DNA of 64,000 nucleotides from Acrasis kona (Eukaryota > Heterolobosea > Eutetramitea > Acrasida > Acrasidae), in contig JAOPGA020000356.1 of the NCBI GenBank assembly GCA_026419775.2, forward strand, positions 40,375-104,374. The letters are read 5' to 3'. Positions 1 through 10,827 of this stretch are shown here, in pieces (the stretch's first letter is position 1; each line of letters starts with the position of its first letter). The notes under the pieces were generated by a model. It worked only from the letters and a program-made list of their open reading frames with translations, searched no databases and was not told where the DNA came from. The translations under genes and the position numbers were made by a program.

Positions 1-2849
1 ATCAATAATTAATGGTTGTTGCTCAACAAGTCTCTCTGCTGCCGTATTAGAGCGATATATCCAATACAATAGCTTATAGATTCCAAACAAAATCAAAACT
101 CCAGTAAGAGTCAATAACAGTAACAAAAATCCGAACAAAGCCAGTTGATTTGCTCTTGATCCCTGGGAGCATATATTCATTCCAATTAAACAAGGTTTAG
201 GATAAGAAGAACCAGTTGGACAATAATGATTATTGGGGCAAAGAACTTTTCTACTTGGAACGTCGCAGTAGTAGCCAGAGGGACATATTTGAAAGTAGTA
301 ACTACCTTCTGGACAATATTGTCCAATCTTACATTCATATATTTCTGTTAAGCTTTCACAATAGTAACCAGCAGGACATTTTGATTGCAGAGTAGAATTT
401 TTGGGACAATAATTGATTTGACTAGAATTGAATTGACACTGTGTTGGTTGAATTACAGTTTGGTTTGTGCAAAAAGTATTTTCTGGACATTGTTTTTTTT
501 CTCTCTTGAATAAACGTTGCTTCTCATCTTCTAGAACTCCAAAAGGACAGTAATCTCCTAGCTCACAAGGTCTGAAACTCAATTCTTTGAATTTTACATA
601 ATAACCTCTAGGAGCCATAGTGGGCATTAAGAAAGTATTATTACAAACAGCATTAAATGGGCATGGTTGGACGTTCTCTCCTTGACGAAATCGGTGACAA
701 TGTAAGTACTGTCGACTACTTGTAAGTACTACGTGGCATGGTGTGGGAGCTTTCAAGCCGTTTGCAGAGCACCCATAACCTGGAGGACAAGGAAATCTTT
801 TACCTTGCGGACAGTAATAACCGATATCACATTCTCGAATTGAATTAGATCTTGGTAGGTATTTTCCATCCTCAGATGATGTTTTGACAATAGTATCCGT
901 CAAGCTAGGACAATACTCGTCATATAGACAACTACTAATCGAATAGGCAAAATGATTCAAATCCGTGTAACGCAACTTTTCATAATTAAATTCATAATTC
1001 AGTCTTTTGTCACATAAACTTTGATAATACTTCAAAAATTTGTTTTCTGAATCTCTATCCAAAGTATCACATAGCTCATGGTAGCTCTTCGCTGAATCCA
1101 TTTGAGATACTGACCTATCTACAGCAAAGTAGATAAATTGGGAATTAGGTGTTACGTACATATCCGTACAATCACCAGGAAGTGTAGTAGTTTTTCCATT
1201 GTAAAACAAGTGGACTTTCAGATTAGAATTTAAAACAGGAATGATTGACGCTTTTACAATTGACATTTGATTGGAAATAAAGACTTGACTCTTCCAGTAC
1301 TTGTCAAAAAAGATGTCCATGTATAGATCATCGAATCCCACAATCTGTGATTCGTTGGTTAACACGCTGTACTTTTCTAAACATTTATTGTAATCATCCC
1401 TATTATACGAAGGAGATCTTTTATACACTGCACAAATTGTAATTGGCTTCAACCCACCACTTTCGTCGTAAGTTGACTGATCGTCAATTATCACAGGAAC
1501 ATCAGAAAATCTAGATGCAATAAATCTTTGGGTATTACGAGATACCCTCTGATTAACAACAGCCGGCACTTCAAAACGACCATCGTCCACAAACAGCAAC
1601 TCATTGTGACCCAAAGTCACATTTAGATCATAGCCATACGGAGGACTTGAATCCATATATTGAATAAATGGAATGTGGAACAGATTAGCAAAATTTTTGT
1701 ACATCTGATCTTGATCTTCCAAAGTTACAACTAGCAGCTGAACATTTTGACTTGGAGATTCAGGTCTTCTTGTTCCTTCTGCTACCAATATACATTGTTC
1801 TATGTTTTCTTCTTTTTGATGTAAAAATGTCGATGAGAAGTACACGTCAGAAGATGTGTCTGAAAAATCAATTACTAATGGAGATTGATCTTTCCTGTTT
1901 CCATTATATCCAATGATACGTACAAAGGCTCTGTCGTGAATGGCAATTAAAGTTCTGGTGCTCTTGGGATTTGCATTTTTAACATTGATGTTTGTGTTGG
2001 AGAAGTTTCCGTGTTGCTGCGCAATGTCGATTTTGAAGTCGCCTTTTCCATTCTTGAGCACCCATTCATGATAGTATCCATTTGTCACGAATCTTAGATT
2101 GGTGAATCCAGTGACGCGATCCTGTTAATGTTAAAAATTAATTGTTAAAATTGACATTACCTTGTATAAAAGTGCAACGACTACCTCTTGGTTGTTTTTA
2201 AAAACTTTGAGTTGAAGCGGCAAAATGTTCTCAGAGGCGCCAATTGTATTATTCCACAACCTGTACATAATTTCCAACTTGGGGTTGTCAGCAGTCAGTG
2301 TGAAATTTGTTCTGATTCTTGAATACAACAGCTCTAAAGTTGGGATTTGATTTAAGCTCACATTGCGTAGAAGCACAAATGTATTATCAGGTACGTAGGA
2401 CTCTATTAGCAGGTTTTCGTATACAGAGTCCACTTTTGGATCAATAATGGGATCATTCAAAAGGGTCTAAGGTTGTTAGATTATTCAATTAGAAAAGCAC
2501 GTACTGGTTGGTTTATACCTATCCTGTGCACTGTTCCATCCACTTGAGCAACTACATAATAGTTATCTATAGGTCTTACTCCAGTAACACCTTGAAAATG
2601 GTTAGGACGATTTCTATTGTATAATATCTTACCTACGCAGCGATCGTCTTTACATTTAGGGTTTTGGTTTGATATAAGAACGAAATCTGCTAAGAAACGA
2701 GGCACTGTTGAAAACGGGCTCGTGTATTCACACCAGCCACTTGTTGCCCTTGGAGGGATTTCCCATTCTTCAATATAATTGCAAAGATTAGATATTGAAG
2801 TAACATAGCTTATAGTAAGCAAGAAGAGAAGTGTAAATGTTTTTCTCAT
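1..2849 (-). CDS. Large secreted/membrane protein with Cys-rich ectodomain, ABCG-transporter-like (partial, runs off the left edge)
   Basis: Exons 2505-2849, 2161-2466 and 1-2121, joined by introns of 38 and 39 nt, read open for about 924 residues and continue past position 1. The first 20 or so residues form a signal peptide (hydrophobic core LLFLLTIS). Residues about 20-640 are an extracellular-type region with many N-glycosylation sequons. Residues about 645-870 hold repeated Cys motifs of the form GYYCP/QYCPEG/GYYC. A hydrophobic segment at about 872-900 (LLLLLTLTGVLILFG) is a membrane span followed by basic residues. This order (signal, GYYC repeats, membrane span) is what I know from ABCG24/ADP1-type half transporters, where an ABC ATPase would follow, but the ATPase would lie outside the window. 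It could instead be a receptor with TNFR-like Cys repeats. The membrane/Cys-rich description is seen; the ABCG call is inference. Confidence 0.6.
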
Positions 2850-3367
2850 GGTTGCAAGTTAAGGTCTTTGAAAGTTTAAAATTCTCCGCATGGGATTGAA
2901 CTTTTATCCCAACGACAAAAAATCCTACAATCTCATTTAGGGTTTGTTCCCTCCGTCAAAAAAATTGGAGAGGTTAACAGAGGGAATTCTATGAAGAAAA
3001 TCTACTCTAAATTGCTTCAAAATGACATCGATTGCGTTCGATCGCAACTCGGTGGCTACAGTGCACTGGTGCCAATTGATATCATTCAAAGCAGATCGAT
3101 TCTCAAGTCCCGCCTTCCAGGTATCTCCCAACAGTTCACGAATTGTTAGATGCATTCAGCAATTCTTGATGGATGTATAATTTTGGCCTGAAATTGAACA
3201 GAATACCCAATTTCTGCCCATCTGAAATCACTTGTGTTTAAATACTAATAAAGATATCACTTTTATGACAATAGGGTGACATTCACAGAATTGTAATTTA
3301 ACTTTTTACAAGAACAGTCACTTATTCAATCTCTGTTTAAGGTCCTTTAATTTATTTACATTTGTGC
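2850..3367. other. Intergenic stretch, no supported gene
   Basis: This lies between the divergent 5' end of the Cys-rich protein and the 3' end of the PQ-loop gene. A 72-codon ORF on the minus strand (2937-3155, starting with ATG) is open, but it has no recognisable domain and no supporting signals, so I do not call it a gene. The rest is AT-rich and without visible structure. Confidence 0.4.
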
Positions 3368-4843
3368 TTATGCGTCCAAGTTAACGTAGTGTTGCTTGTG
3401 GTAAATCCAACACTGAAGAAGAATCTGAAAATGTTCAACAAAAATATATACAAATGCCTCTTACGTATACATCAAAAGATATGGTCGCCACGGATCCAAT
3501 AAGCCATGGTAAATGTGCAAGAATGTAACTTTGATGGGAGGAGATTAAAAACACAGAAACAATAAAAATAATATTAGCCAAACAAGACAAAAAAAACATT
3601 GCACATGACAATCCCTCGGTTGATTTCCTCCGCCAATTCTTAACAATTTGGAAGATTCTTGAAATGAGGAACAACATGGCAGCGACGCAACCGATACAAT
3701 ACCCAGAAATGGCTTGTGCTCCCTTCACCTCCCAGACCGGTTCCTCTAGATCTTTATAGTCCTCATCTTCTGATAATAAAGTCCTTCCTCCTGTTCTAAA
3801 ATTAGTTTGACCCGAAGTGAGATCAAAATCTAAAAGTGTGAAACGAAGCATGTAGAAGAGTCCAAACAATCCAAGAGCAATGACAATTTTAAATCTTTTT
3901 GTATCGTTCCTGAAAACGCGCTCATCAACATTTCTAGAGACTTCGGTGTCGGTATCATAGGTTGAAAGTGCTTCAGTGTCCTCCGTGGCGATGGAAACGT
4001 TTGAGGCTACAAAAGTTAAAGAATCAAGTAAAAATGTGCTTACGGAAATGAACATCGACTGCTTTTGATTCGTTTGTTCCTTTTGCATAGTATTCGTATC
4101 CAAATTTTGTGTTTGGTTTCCTGTCGTCTGGGCTTGATCCCGTCTTTCGCTCCAAATGTGATTGTATCAAAGTAGATCTTTTTGGCACCATGTGAAATGG
4201 CGCGCCTTTTGGTGGAGTGCTGTCCCTTCACATGAATTAATCAACCGCAAGTATAGTTAGGTTACTTTGGCTTTGGTAGCAGTCTATTATGATGCTTTGG
4301 GCCTGAGCTTGTTCTAGACCGACCTGAAGATTCGTTGATTGTGACAGTCATTTGCCTCAGGCTACGCTCCTTTATTTTGGATTTGAATTGGAAGTACAAA
4401 AATTGTATAAGGAGAAGTACATCAATTAGTAGATAGCAGCAACTAACATAAAGCTACAATGTTAACAAATACAAAAGCACAAACTAACTTGTATGCCAAA
4501 TTCCTTCATTAAGACACTGCCAAGTACCTCTCCAGTACCTGCTAATATCCATATTGAAATCATTATTCCGCTAAGTGCCCCTGCGTCTCGCCTTCTAAAG
4601 TTCTGATATATTTGACTGAGTAGCTTAGTTGAATGTTGTCATGTACACTCACGGTAATACAGATATTAAAAATATACTGATAGATGCAATTCCAAGCCCA
4701 AGTCCAGCCATCCCCCTCTGATTGTTAATACATTCTCCAAAATATGTGAGTGGCCAATCAATACATGTTTGATTATGATTATTAGTAAATCTAATAACCA
4801 AACCTTGCAATCCCAGGCCTGTGTGGGTATGCACGTCCATCAA
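3368..4843 (-). CDS. PQ-loop repeat membrane transporter (YPQ1/PQLC2-like, lysosomal amino-acid type)
   Basis: Six exons (4653-4843, 4489-4615, 4266-4453, 4044-4225, 3465-4006, 3368-3424) give a 428-residue protein. Splicing rebuilds the first PQ motif across the exon 1/2 junction (PQIYQNFRRRDAGALS, near residue 64). A second PQ-loop region follows near the C terminus (SRIFQIVKNWRRKSTEGLS), with F in place of the usual P. The C-terminal reading DVYILLQCWIY fits the end of the family. A hydrophilic Ser/Thr/Asp-rich loop of about 120 residues separates the two halves. Family knowledge: PQLC2/YPQ proteins have seven membrane spans and export cationic amino acids from lysosomes or vacuoles. Substrate and location here are inferred. 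Either of the first two Met codons could start translation. Confidence 0.8.
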
Positions 4844-5902
4844 TTGTGACTATTGTAAGATTGTTCCGGGTGTGTGGACTCCAGATCGTGTGATTAATTT
4901 GGAACAAATCAAGCCGAACAGATGCCGACCTCCAAATACAAAATACGAACGAACAAAAACTTAGAGATGAGCCCTCATAACAGTGACATTAGACAAATTC
5001 ACTGCAGCTATTAATTGAAAAATGTTGCAGTTGAAAATGATTCAGTATCCAACAAGAACTATAACCAATCGATATTAGATGATGAAGACGTTGTGAAAGA
5101 AGATCAAAGTCAGCGAAGCAAATAAGCGCAATAATCTTACATGCGAAATGTAAAATGAATTAATTAGTCAATTTACTCTCGCTTCTCCTTCTGCATTTTC
5201 ACTGAGGAAGATTTACCGATATGAAATAATTATTAATGCACTGTTTTAATAATACAAGCGAAGAACCAGGTCGATTGATTTACACTCAGTAACGAAACCA
5301 AAGAAGATTGTTGGACAGTTCTAAGGGGTAGAGTTTATGACGCCCACCTACCTAAGATTCCACCCTGGTGTAGCAGATAAACTTATGATGGGTGCTGGGG
5401 ATGACAGCACCTCTGTTCAGGGTTTGTCAAATACTTTTTCATCTTCTAGTTGTTGCAAGAAAGGTACCCGTCGCCAATGATTTGCAATCAATGATGCATA
5501 TGAAGAAAGGACCCCCACCTGAAGAAACTGTTAACAACCCTGAGCAGCCCATCAAGACGCGAATGAAGGATGGAGAGATTTTGCACTGTCACTGGGACGA
5601 ACCAGAGGAACCAAGATTGAATAGTTAGTTTGCGTCTATTCTTGACTTTAGGACAGAGGCATATTGTACTATTGACATCAATCAAAACACAATATTCCGG
5701 TACCATCAGTTAATGGAAATTTAACATGATTTGGAAATTTAGTTCCGGTATGTCTTGCGGCACATTCACCGTCAAAATTCTTGTTGTTAATAATAAAAAG
5801 ACAAAAAACGAACACTAATTGTAATCGAATTTTTCGGTATTGATCACAATCCATTTTTGTTCATAAAGTAATCTAAATATATAAAATCTTTATGAGAAAA
5901 AA
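4844..5902. other. Intergenic stretch with two weak small-ORF candidates
   Basis: A possible two-exon gene on the plus strand runs 4922-5125. ATG at 4922, a GTGACA...TTGCAG intron and an acidic C-terminal exon ending at TAA 5123-5125 would give about 53 hydrophilic residues. A second ORF at 5392-5628 ends in an acidic, Pro-rich tail (EEPRLNS); its ATG lies in an unclear context and nearby frames suggest an unmodelled intron. Neither matches a family I know. No RNA gene or repeat was seen. Confidence 0.25.
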
Positions 5903-6586
5903 ATGCTACACTCTATCTTTCTATTCTTCATATCCATAATACTCACATTTGTAGCAACATTGGGCCAACAAAGGAGTACGTTATCCCGAGCTAACTCAAG
6001 AGAAATAGTAAGAGGTGATACTGTAGATGAACGCCAACACATAAAATTCTTACGAGACCACTCGTACCACAAAATGGAAAGTTTAAGAGATAAACTTCCA
6101 CAAGCAAATAGCAGAAGGATGAGGGCTCAGTACAGAGGTGAGATAAAAGACTACCAAAATCTGCACAACATCGCGGATGCTGACTTAAGGAGGGAATGGA
6201 AGCGAGAAGAGGGTGATCAACTACAAAACAGAATTTTCAACCAAGTTTCAGCAAAGCACAGGCAAGCTCAAAAGGCGAAAAATCCTCAAAGAATAACAAA
6301 GGCTAATGGAAACAGATACAGAGATCATAAAACTAAGTTAGCTGATCAATATGATAGATTGGCAAACATGAACACACGCGTGTATAATGCACTTTATAAG
6401 GACAAAAAAGTGGGAATTGAGGGCAGACATCAAATAGACACATCGTATTCACAGAGATATACTGGAGAACCCACCACCGTTGCTCCGATCTGGCACCAAC
6501 GACCACAAGTCGCAGGACCAGTTGGACTAGCTGATCCATATGAAACAGATCCTCAAACCGCAGGATATGCTTTTTCCCCATTGTAA
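5903..6586 (+). CDS. Secreted basic hypothetical protein
   Basis: Intronless, 227 residues. Residues 1-22 form a clear signal peptide (LFFISIILTFVATLGQ). The remainder is highly charged, predicted mostly helical (many K/R/E/Q with regular spacing, roughly residues 30-160), and then becomes Pro/Gly/Ala-rich with PTTVAP. It is not recognised as a known family; the absence of Cys argues against a disulphide-stabilised fold. AATAAA-like sequence follows shortly after the stop, consistent with a 3' end. The start is the first ATG, immediately before the hydrophobic core. It may be a coat or matrix protein, but the sequence does not prove that. Confidence 0.6.
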   Translation: MLHSIFLFFISIILTFVATLGQQRSTLSRANSREIVRGDTVDERQHIKFLRDHSYHKMESLRDKLPQANSRRMRAQYRGEIKDYQNLHNIADADLRREWKREEGDQLQNRIFNQVSAKHRQAQKAKNPQRITKANGNRYRDHKTKLADQYDRLANMNTRVYNALYKDKKVGIEGRHQIDTSYSQRYTGEPTTVAPIWHQRPQVAGPVGLADPYETDPQTAGYAFSPL

Positions 6587-6710
6587 TTTTCCAAATAAAA
6601 ATTTCTGTTTCCCTACTTCGGACGCTTAGACTTAGAAGCCAATTCACAAACTTTACAAGTTAAAAATAGATATATTATATAGTTTGAAAATTAAGCTACT
6701 ATTCTAATAA

Positions 6711-6801
6711 GTGTTCGTGGCCGAGCGGTCAACTGAGATTATGGCGGCAGACTAGAAATTTCTTATCGAAAGATGCGCAGGTTCAAATCCTGCCGAACAC
6801 G
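6711..6801 (+). tRNA. tRNA-Ser-like gene (anticodon AGA), atypical D-arm
   Basis: A perfect 7-bp acceptor stem pairs GTGTTCG (6711-6717) with CGAACAC (6794-6800), and a perfect T-arm (GCAGG/CCTGC around TTCAAAT) occupies 6777-6793. The D-stem GCC (6720-6722) can pair with GGC (6743-6745), and CTAGAAA at 6752-6758 presents anticodon AGA. A small hairpin near 6765-6774 serves as the long variable arm expected for tRNA-Ser. Two features are abnormal: the D-loop is about 10 nt too long (CTGAGATTAT inserted), and the anticodon stem has a C-C mismatch plus G-U pairs. It may be a working gene with an unusual arm or a decaying copy. Discriminator base G at 6801. Confidence 0.65.
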
Positions 6802-7588
6802 AGCTTTTGATAATAATTTCTAAATCGCAGAGTTTTTCTTTGCAGTACTGATTTTTGGACTGAGAATTGAACATCTGAGTTGGAGGTTGGTAAAGTTAAC
6901 TAAAGAACTACAACAGAAAGTAAAAGAAGCACAGAAAGTGTACTTGCATGTTGCAAAGAATTTGAAGGAAAAGAAAATAAAATTAGACATACAACTACAT
7001 GATGGTATACTAGCAAGTGGAACCTTGGATACAACAATAAAGATATTGAATATCAACAGTGAGCAATGTGAGAAGACAATAGTTGGTCAAGAACCCTTTA
7101 TAATTAAGCAGCTGCAACATGGTTAGAATATCGAGTCCAAGGACGCAGCAATGTAATAGTCAAAACATGGAGTTAATGATCTTTCCAAAATGCAGTGGGA
7201 CACTAACAATCAAATAATCGATACTAAATGCCGAGATATCGTTAACCGAGCTATTGGTTTTTCTCCTTGTGACAATACATGTCGAAATTAATGAAAATAT
7301 TTCCCTTAATATTAATAATTGTTTACTTTAACAACCGATGATGAGACCAATAAACATGCTTATTGTTTTGGGTGTTAAATGCATAAAAAGTAGGCATCAG
7401 ATAATGATCATAAATTGCGATGTGCATGAAGATCTTAATAGCGATTGGCAATCAATCTATGTATGAATTAGTTCTTCTTATCAGTGTTTTAATAATTACA
7501 ATCAAGGTTTGGATTGCATTCTTTTTTGTCATGATACTTGCCAAAATTATATAATCAAAAGTATATTTAGATGAAACAGACCACATAA
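6802..7588. other. Region with a degenerate WD40-like fragment
   Basis: A plus-strand ORF reading through 6850-7126 includes a Lys/Glu-rich helix, then GILASGTLDTTIKILNI, which resembles one WD40 blade, and stops at 7126. No convincing ATG in good context, no additional blades and no splice sites extending it were found, so it looks like a gene fragment. From 7127 to 7588 the sequence is AT-rich without features I can support. Confidence 0.3.
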
Positions 7589-8491
7589 GTGATGGAACCG
7601 AATCACGCATATTCATTTATCATTAAAAACTTGTACATACGGGGCAAGAATTCAGATTTTTATAACAATTACCGTTTCAAAAGATGCCCATATCGGGAGA
7701 ATGAGGATAAGTGTTCCGTGCTATTAAAAGATTATTTTCAACGATATCACTCAACAACAAGATTTCGAAACATGAACACCACAACAGCCCCACTACCTTC
7801 TTTACATACGTTACTTTATTCAATTGGGTTGGACCCAGCAGAGCACAGACCAAGCAAAGTATACAGCCCACTAGAATTTTCTTATAGCCCAATGAGCCTC
7901 ACACCGAATGGCGATGCAGAACCACGGTTCGCCTTTTCTACACCTAGTACTCCAAGCTCCGCGTTCAGTAGATTGGGAATAGGGAAGAGCAACGACAACA
8001 TTACTATTAGCCCCCCAACACCTTCACCCTCAAATTCCACACCAAACTACTCAAAGACACCAGCTCTTCAAATCGAGAGTTTCCTAGACACAGATAAAAG
8101 GCAATTATTGTCACGCCGTCGTAACAGTAACCAAAGTATCTCGCCAGTAGGAATACAGAAGCCAGTAGCCATGAAGGCTTCTATCTCGGATAAGGTAGTA
8201 AAAGGCACCGTAAAAAAGGAAAAAACAAAAATAATTCTACAGGATCTAGAACAAACCGCATACAACAAGGCCTCATCTACACCTCTTGGTGTACTAGAAG
8301 AGGATAAGCAGACTGAGATAAAGTACCAAACTGGTAAATGGTCAGAAGAAGAACATGAACAGTTCCTAAGAGGTTTAAACGAGTTCGGCCACCAATGGTC
8401 ACTTATAGCGAGGTACCACGTCAAGACAAGAGAAAGGAGTCAAATTGCTAGTCATGCTCAAAAGTACTTCAAAAAAATCAACGAAGCATAG
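7589..8491 (+). CDS. SHAQKYF-class MYB-like DNA-binding protein
   Basis: 300 residues, no intron. The C terminus (about 250-298) is a single MYB/SANT repeat: TGKWSEEEHEQFL, GHQWSLIARY, then RERSQIASHAQKYFKK. The SHAQKYF signature marks the one-repeat MYB class known from plants, Dictyostelium and other protists, which binds DNA and regulates transcription. Upstream is a long low-complexity Ser/Thr/Pro-rich region (TPSTPSSAF, PPTPSPSNSTP), typical of a transcription factor tail, with a basic stretch near residue 205. The first ATG is at 7589, but the internal ATG at 7772 (residue 62) may be the true start, since the first 60 residues look unlike the rest. Target genes are unknown. Confidence 0.8.
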   Translation: MMEPNHAYSFIIKNLYIRGKNSDFYNNYRFKRCPYRENEDKCSVLLKDYFQRYHSTTRFRNMNTTTAPLPSLHTLLYSIGLDPAEHRPSKVYSPLEFSYSPMSLTPNGDAEPRFAFSTPSTPSSAFSRLGIGKSNDNITISPPTPSPSNSTPNYSKTPALQIESFLDTDKRQLLSRRRNSNQSISPVGIQKPVAMKASISDKVVKGTVKKEKTKIILQDLEQTAYNKASSTPLGVLEEDKQTEIKYQTGKWSEEEHEQFLRGLNEFGHQWSLIARYHVKTRERSQIASHAQKYFKKINEA

Positions 8492-8769
8492 ATCAAGCTC
8501 TCAATCAAGAGACCTGTAAATTTAGCAAAATACAATCAATACAATCAATATTTATTTATACTTTTTTTTTGTAACCTGATCTGATGATTATCTAGTGCTT
8601 TAGAAGGGAATCGCACAACGAAGTTTCAAGGAAGGTATATTGAATTATGACAAGATAAAGTGAGTAAAACGAGAAAGAAACCACTCTTGGAGAAGAATAA
8701 ATCAACCATTTCACAACATATTTCGGCAATTCATACAAGCAATGAATAAATTCTTATTAATTATTAATT

Positions 8770-10095
8770 TTATTTTCCAACACCTGTGATGCAGTTAAAG
8801 TTGTATGTTCCCTTTGGACAGTTGTCATAAACTGGAACACTTCCTGTTGCTTTCAAGATGGGTTGACCATTTCTTTGTAATTCAAATGATTGTGAACCAA
8901 CGACAAATTGAGTGGACACTCTGTTAACACCAGCCCTCACTGGGAAGCCTCTCGATTGACCGCCAGTATTGATGACCATTTGTGCATCAGAGGTAGCAAA
9001 CACAACAACATACACATTATCTTCGACCAAATCCCAACGTTCAGGTCTTCCATAACCATCTCCACAACCAGCATTCTTGGAATGTGGTCTGTACCAGAAG
9101 AAGAAGGCATCCTTGTTGATGGTAGGTTGGTCTTGTCCGTTTTTGTAGGCTTGTAAGAATGGAATGCTCATCTCTCTGAAAGCAATGTGATCGTATCCAT
9201 CTACGTACACATCAGAATTCTCTGGCTTGGCACCTTGAATGGGACCCAAGTATGAGCTCTCTCCCCAGTCGTTCCATGTGACAATCTCAATCATTTCTGG
9301 TTTGATTCTCAACATTTGTTCCCAGCGATCCAATAGTAGGAATTCGCTCTTGTACAAAAAGTTCTTGTTCCATTGTGGTAAATGTGTGTAGAACCATGGG
9401 GATAGAGGTGCCATGTAGGCCTTGCCCTTTTGTCTCGCGCCATTCATGTAAATGTCATCTTCGGCAGTGGTCATTGGAGAACCTCCGTTTGGCCAACTGT
9501 TCCAGCTAAAGGCACCATCTACTACCCAATTTCTGTCGAAGAAGTTGTTTGGTCCCATTGCGGTCCATGCAGGTACGAAAAAGATTTCGATACCTTGGTT
9601 TCTTAGTGGGTTCTTTATTTTATTGTTCCAGCCCTCGTTGGGTCCGGATTCACCAAAGCTTTGACTTTCACCGGCAAATGTGCTCACAAATATTTTATTG
9701 TTATACTTATATGTGTTTGGCCTGTTGGAGAACCTCCTGATCCACTCAACAATAGCGTTTGGATCGCCCATTCTGTGCATGTCGAAACTGAAGAACAATT
9801 TAAAATTGGGGAAATCTCTTGCGGCGGTGTAAAGTTTCTCTACTCTGTCCCACATCCAATCTTCGGGTCCAAGATTCAAAGCAAAACCATCTACTCCCAT
9901 TCCTACTGCGTGGATCAGATCAATCTTGAACATTTCTTGTGTGGTGGCGTATGAATTTCCAATCATGTAGTGAGCAAAGACGTATCTGGGCTCATTGGTA
10001 GCAGAAGTGTTTGAAACACTGATTGAGGATAGTAATTTCCTAGAACTCACTGCACATACAAGTGCTAAGAACACTGCAAATAGGACAGCCTTCAT
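8770..10095 (-). CDS. Secreted GH71 alpha-1,3-glucanase (mutanase)
   Basis: 441 residues, no intron. I start at ATG 10095; the reading frame extends six bases upstream only through a non-ATG codon. The signal peptide is residues 1-20 (KAVLFAVFLALVCAVSS). The body reads as glycoside hydrolase family 71: FAHYMIGN near residue 40, GVDGFALNLG, FKLFFSFDM, FVPAW, VDGAFSWNSWP and TWNDWGESSYLGP. Family knowledge: GH71 enzymes hydrolyse alpha-1,3-glucan of fungal walls and bacterial mutan, and are best known from filamentous fungi. A role in digesting fungal prey or remodelling the organism's own wall is inference. A Cys-containing C-terminal beta region follows the barrel. A transfer origin from fungi is possible. 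Confidence 0.85.
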   Translation of the reverse strand: MKAVLFAVFLALVCAVSSRKLLSSISVSNTSATNEPRYVFAHYMIGNSYATTQEMFKIDLIHAVGMGVDGFALNLGPEDWMWDRVEKLYTAARDFPNFKLFFSFDMHRMGDPNAIVEWIRRFSNRPNTYKYNNKIFVSTFAGESQSFGESGPNEGWNNKIKNPLRNQGIEIFFVPAWTAMGPNNFFDRNWVVDGAFSWNSWPNGGSPMTTAEDDIYMNGARQKGKAYMAPLSPWFYTHLPQWNKNFLYKSEFLLLDRWEQMLRIKPEMIEIVTWNDWGESSYLGPIQGAKPENSDVYVDGYDHIAFREMSIPFLQAYKNGQDQPTINKDAFFFWYRPHSKNAGCGDGYGRPERWDLVEDNVYVVVFATSDAQMVINTGGQSRGFPVRAGVNRVSTQFVVGSQSFELQRNGQPILKATGSVPVYDNCPKGTYNFNCITGVGK

Positions 10096-10101
10096 TTTCA
10101 A

Positions 10102-10827
10102 TTTAATTTGATTGGCAAAGGATGAAACATATCATTATTCACACCCAATCAAACGGTTGAGCGGTCTAACACAAAAAACATCCGCCAACGTCGTTTACTA
10201 AAAATAATATAGTTAATACTCTAAAAAGTCATAGCTTTGATGATTGGCCTACTTTTTACGAACGATCGGATTATGACTGTAAAAGTTAATCCGCAACGTG
10301 TGCAACAAATATTCCTTCATTCAATAAAATTGAGCAAGCAAAAACTCAAGCAATATCACCAACCACAAGATGGACAAACTGGTAAAAATCAATCGTTTTA
10401 ATAGGCTTAATTGTTTGTAATAGTGTGAATGGATATTTTACCAGCAATAGATGATCAATACTTCTTAAACATGTCAGAAGTTGATGAATAAAGGATTGCA
10501 AGACGGAAGAGATTGAGAGGCATTAAATTTTGTACAGAACAATCAACTTTTAAAAGTGAAGAACAGGAAATTTAAAGCAACAGAAGGGTATGTTGTCCTG
10601 AATAGTGCTTTGTAGTATTTATGTGCCAACATCATTCTAATGTTAATGTAATCGATCTGAAAGATTCCACTATTCCTTGTCGGTATAATACAATACGTCC
10701 AATATAAGTATACTTCTTAGTTCCTATGGCATTTAAGACCATAAAGTGTTCCATAATTTTTCAACAGTACACCTTGCTTATCTCAAAAATTGTTTTTACA
10801 ATCGGAATTTAGAAGCGCGGAGAATTC
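10102..10827. other. Intergenic stretch, no supported gene
   Basis: This divergent promoter region lies between the glucanase and the small membrane protein. It is AT-rich. Short ORF pieces around 10370-10490 can be joined only by doubtful introns. No RNA gene, repeat or known motif was seen. Confidence 0.5.
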
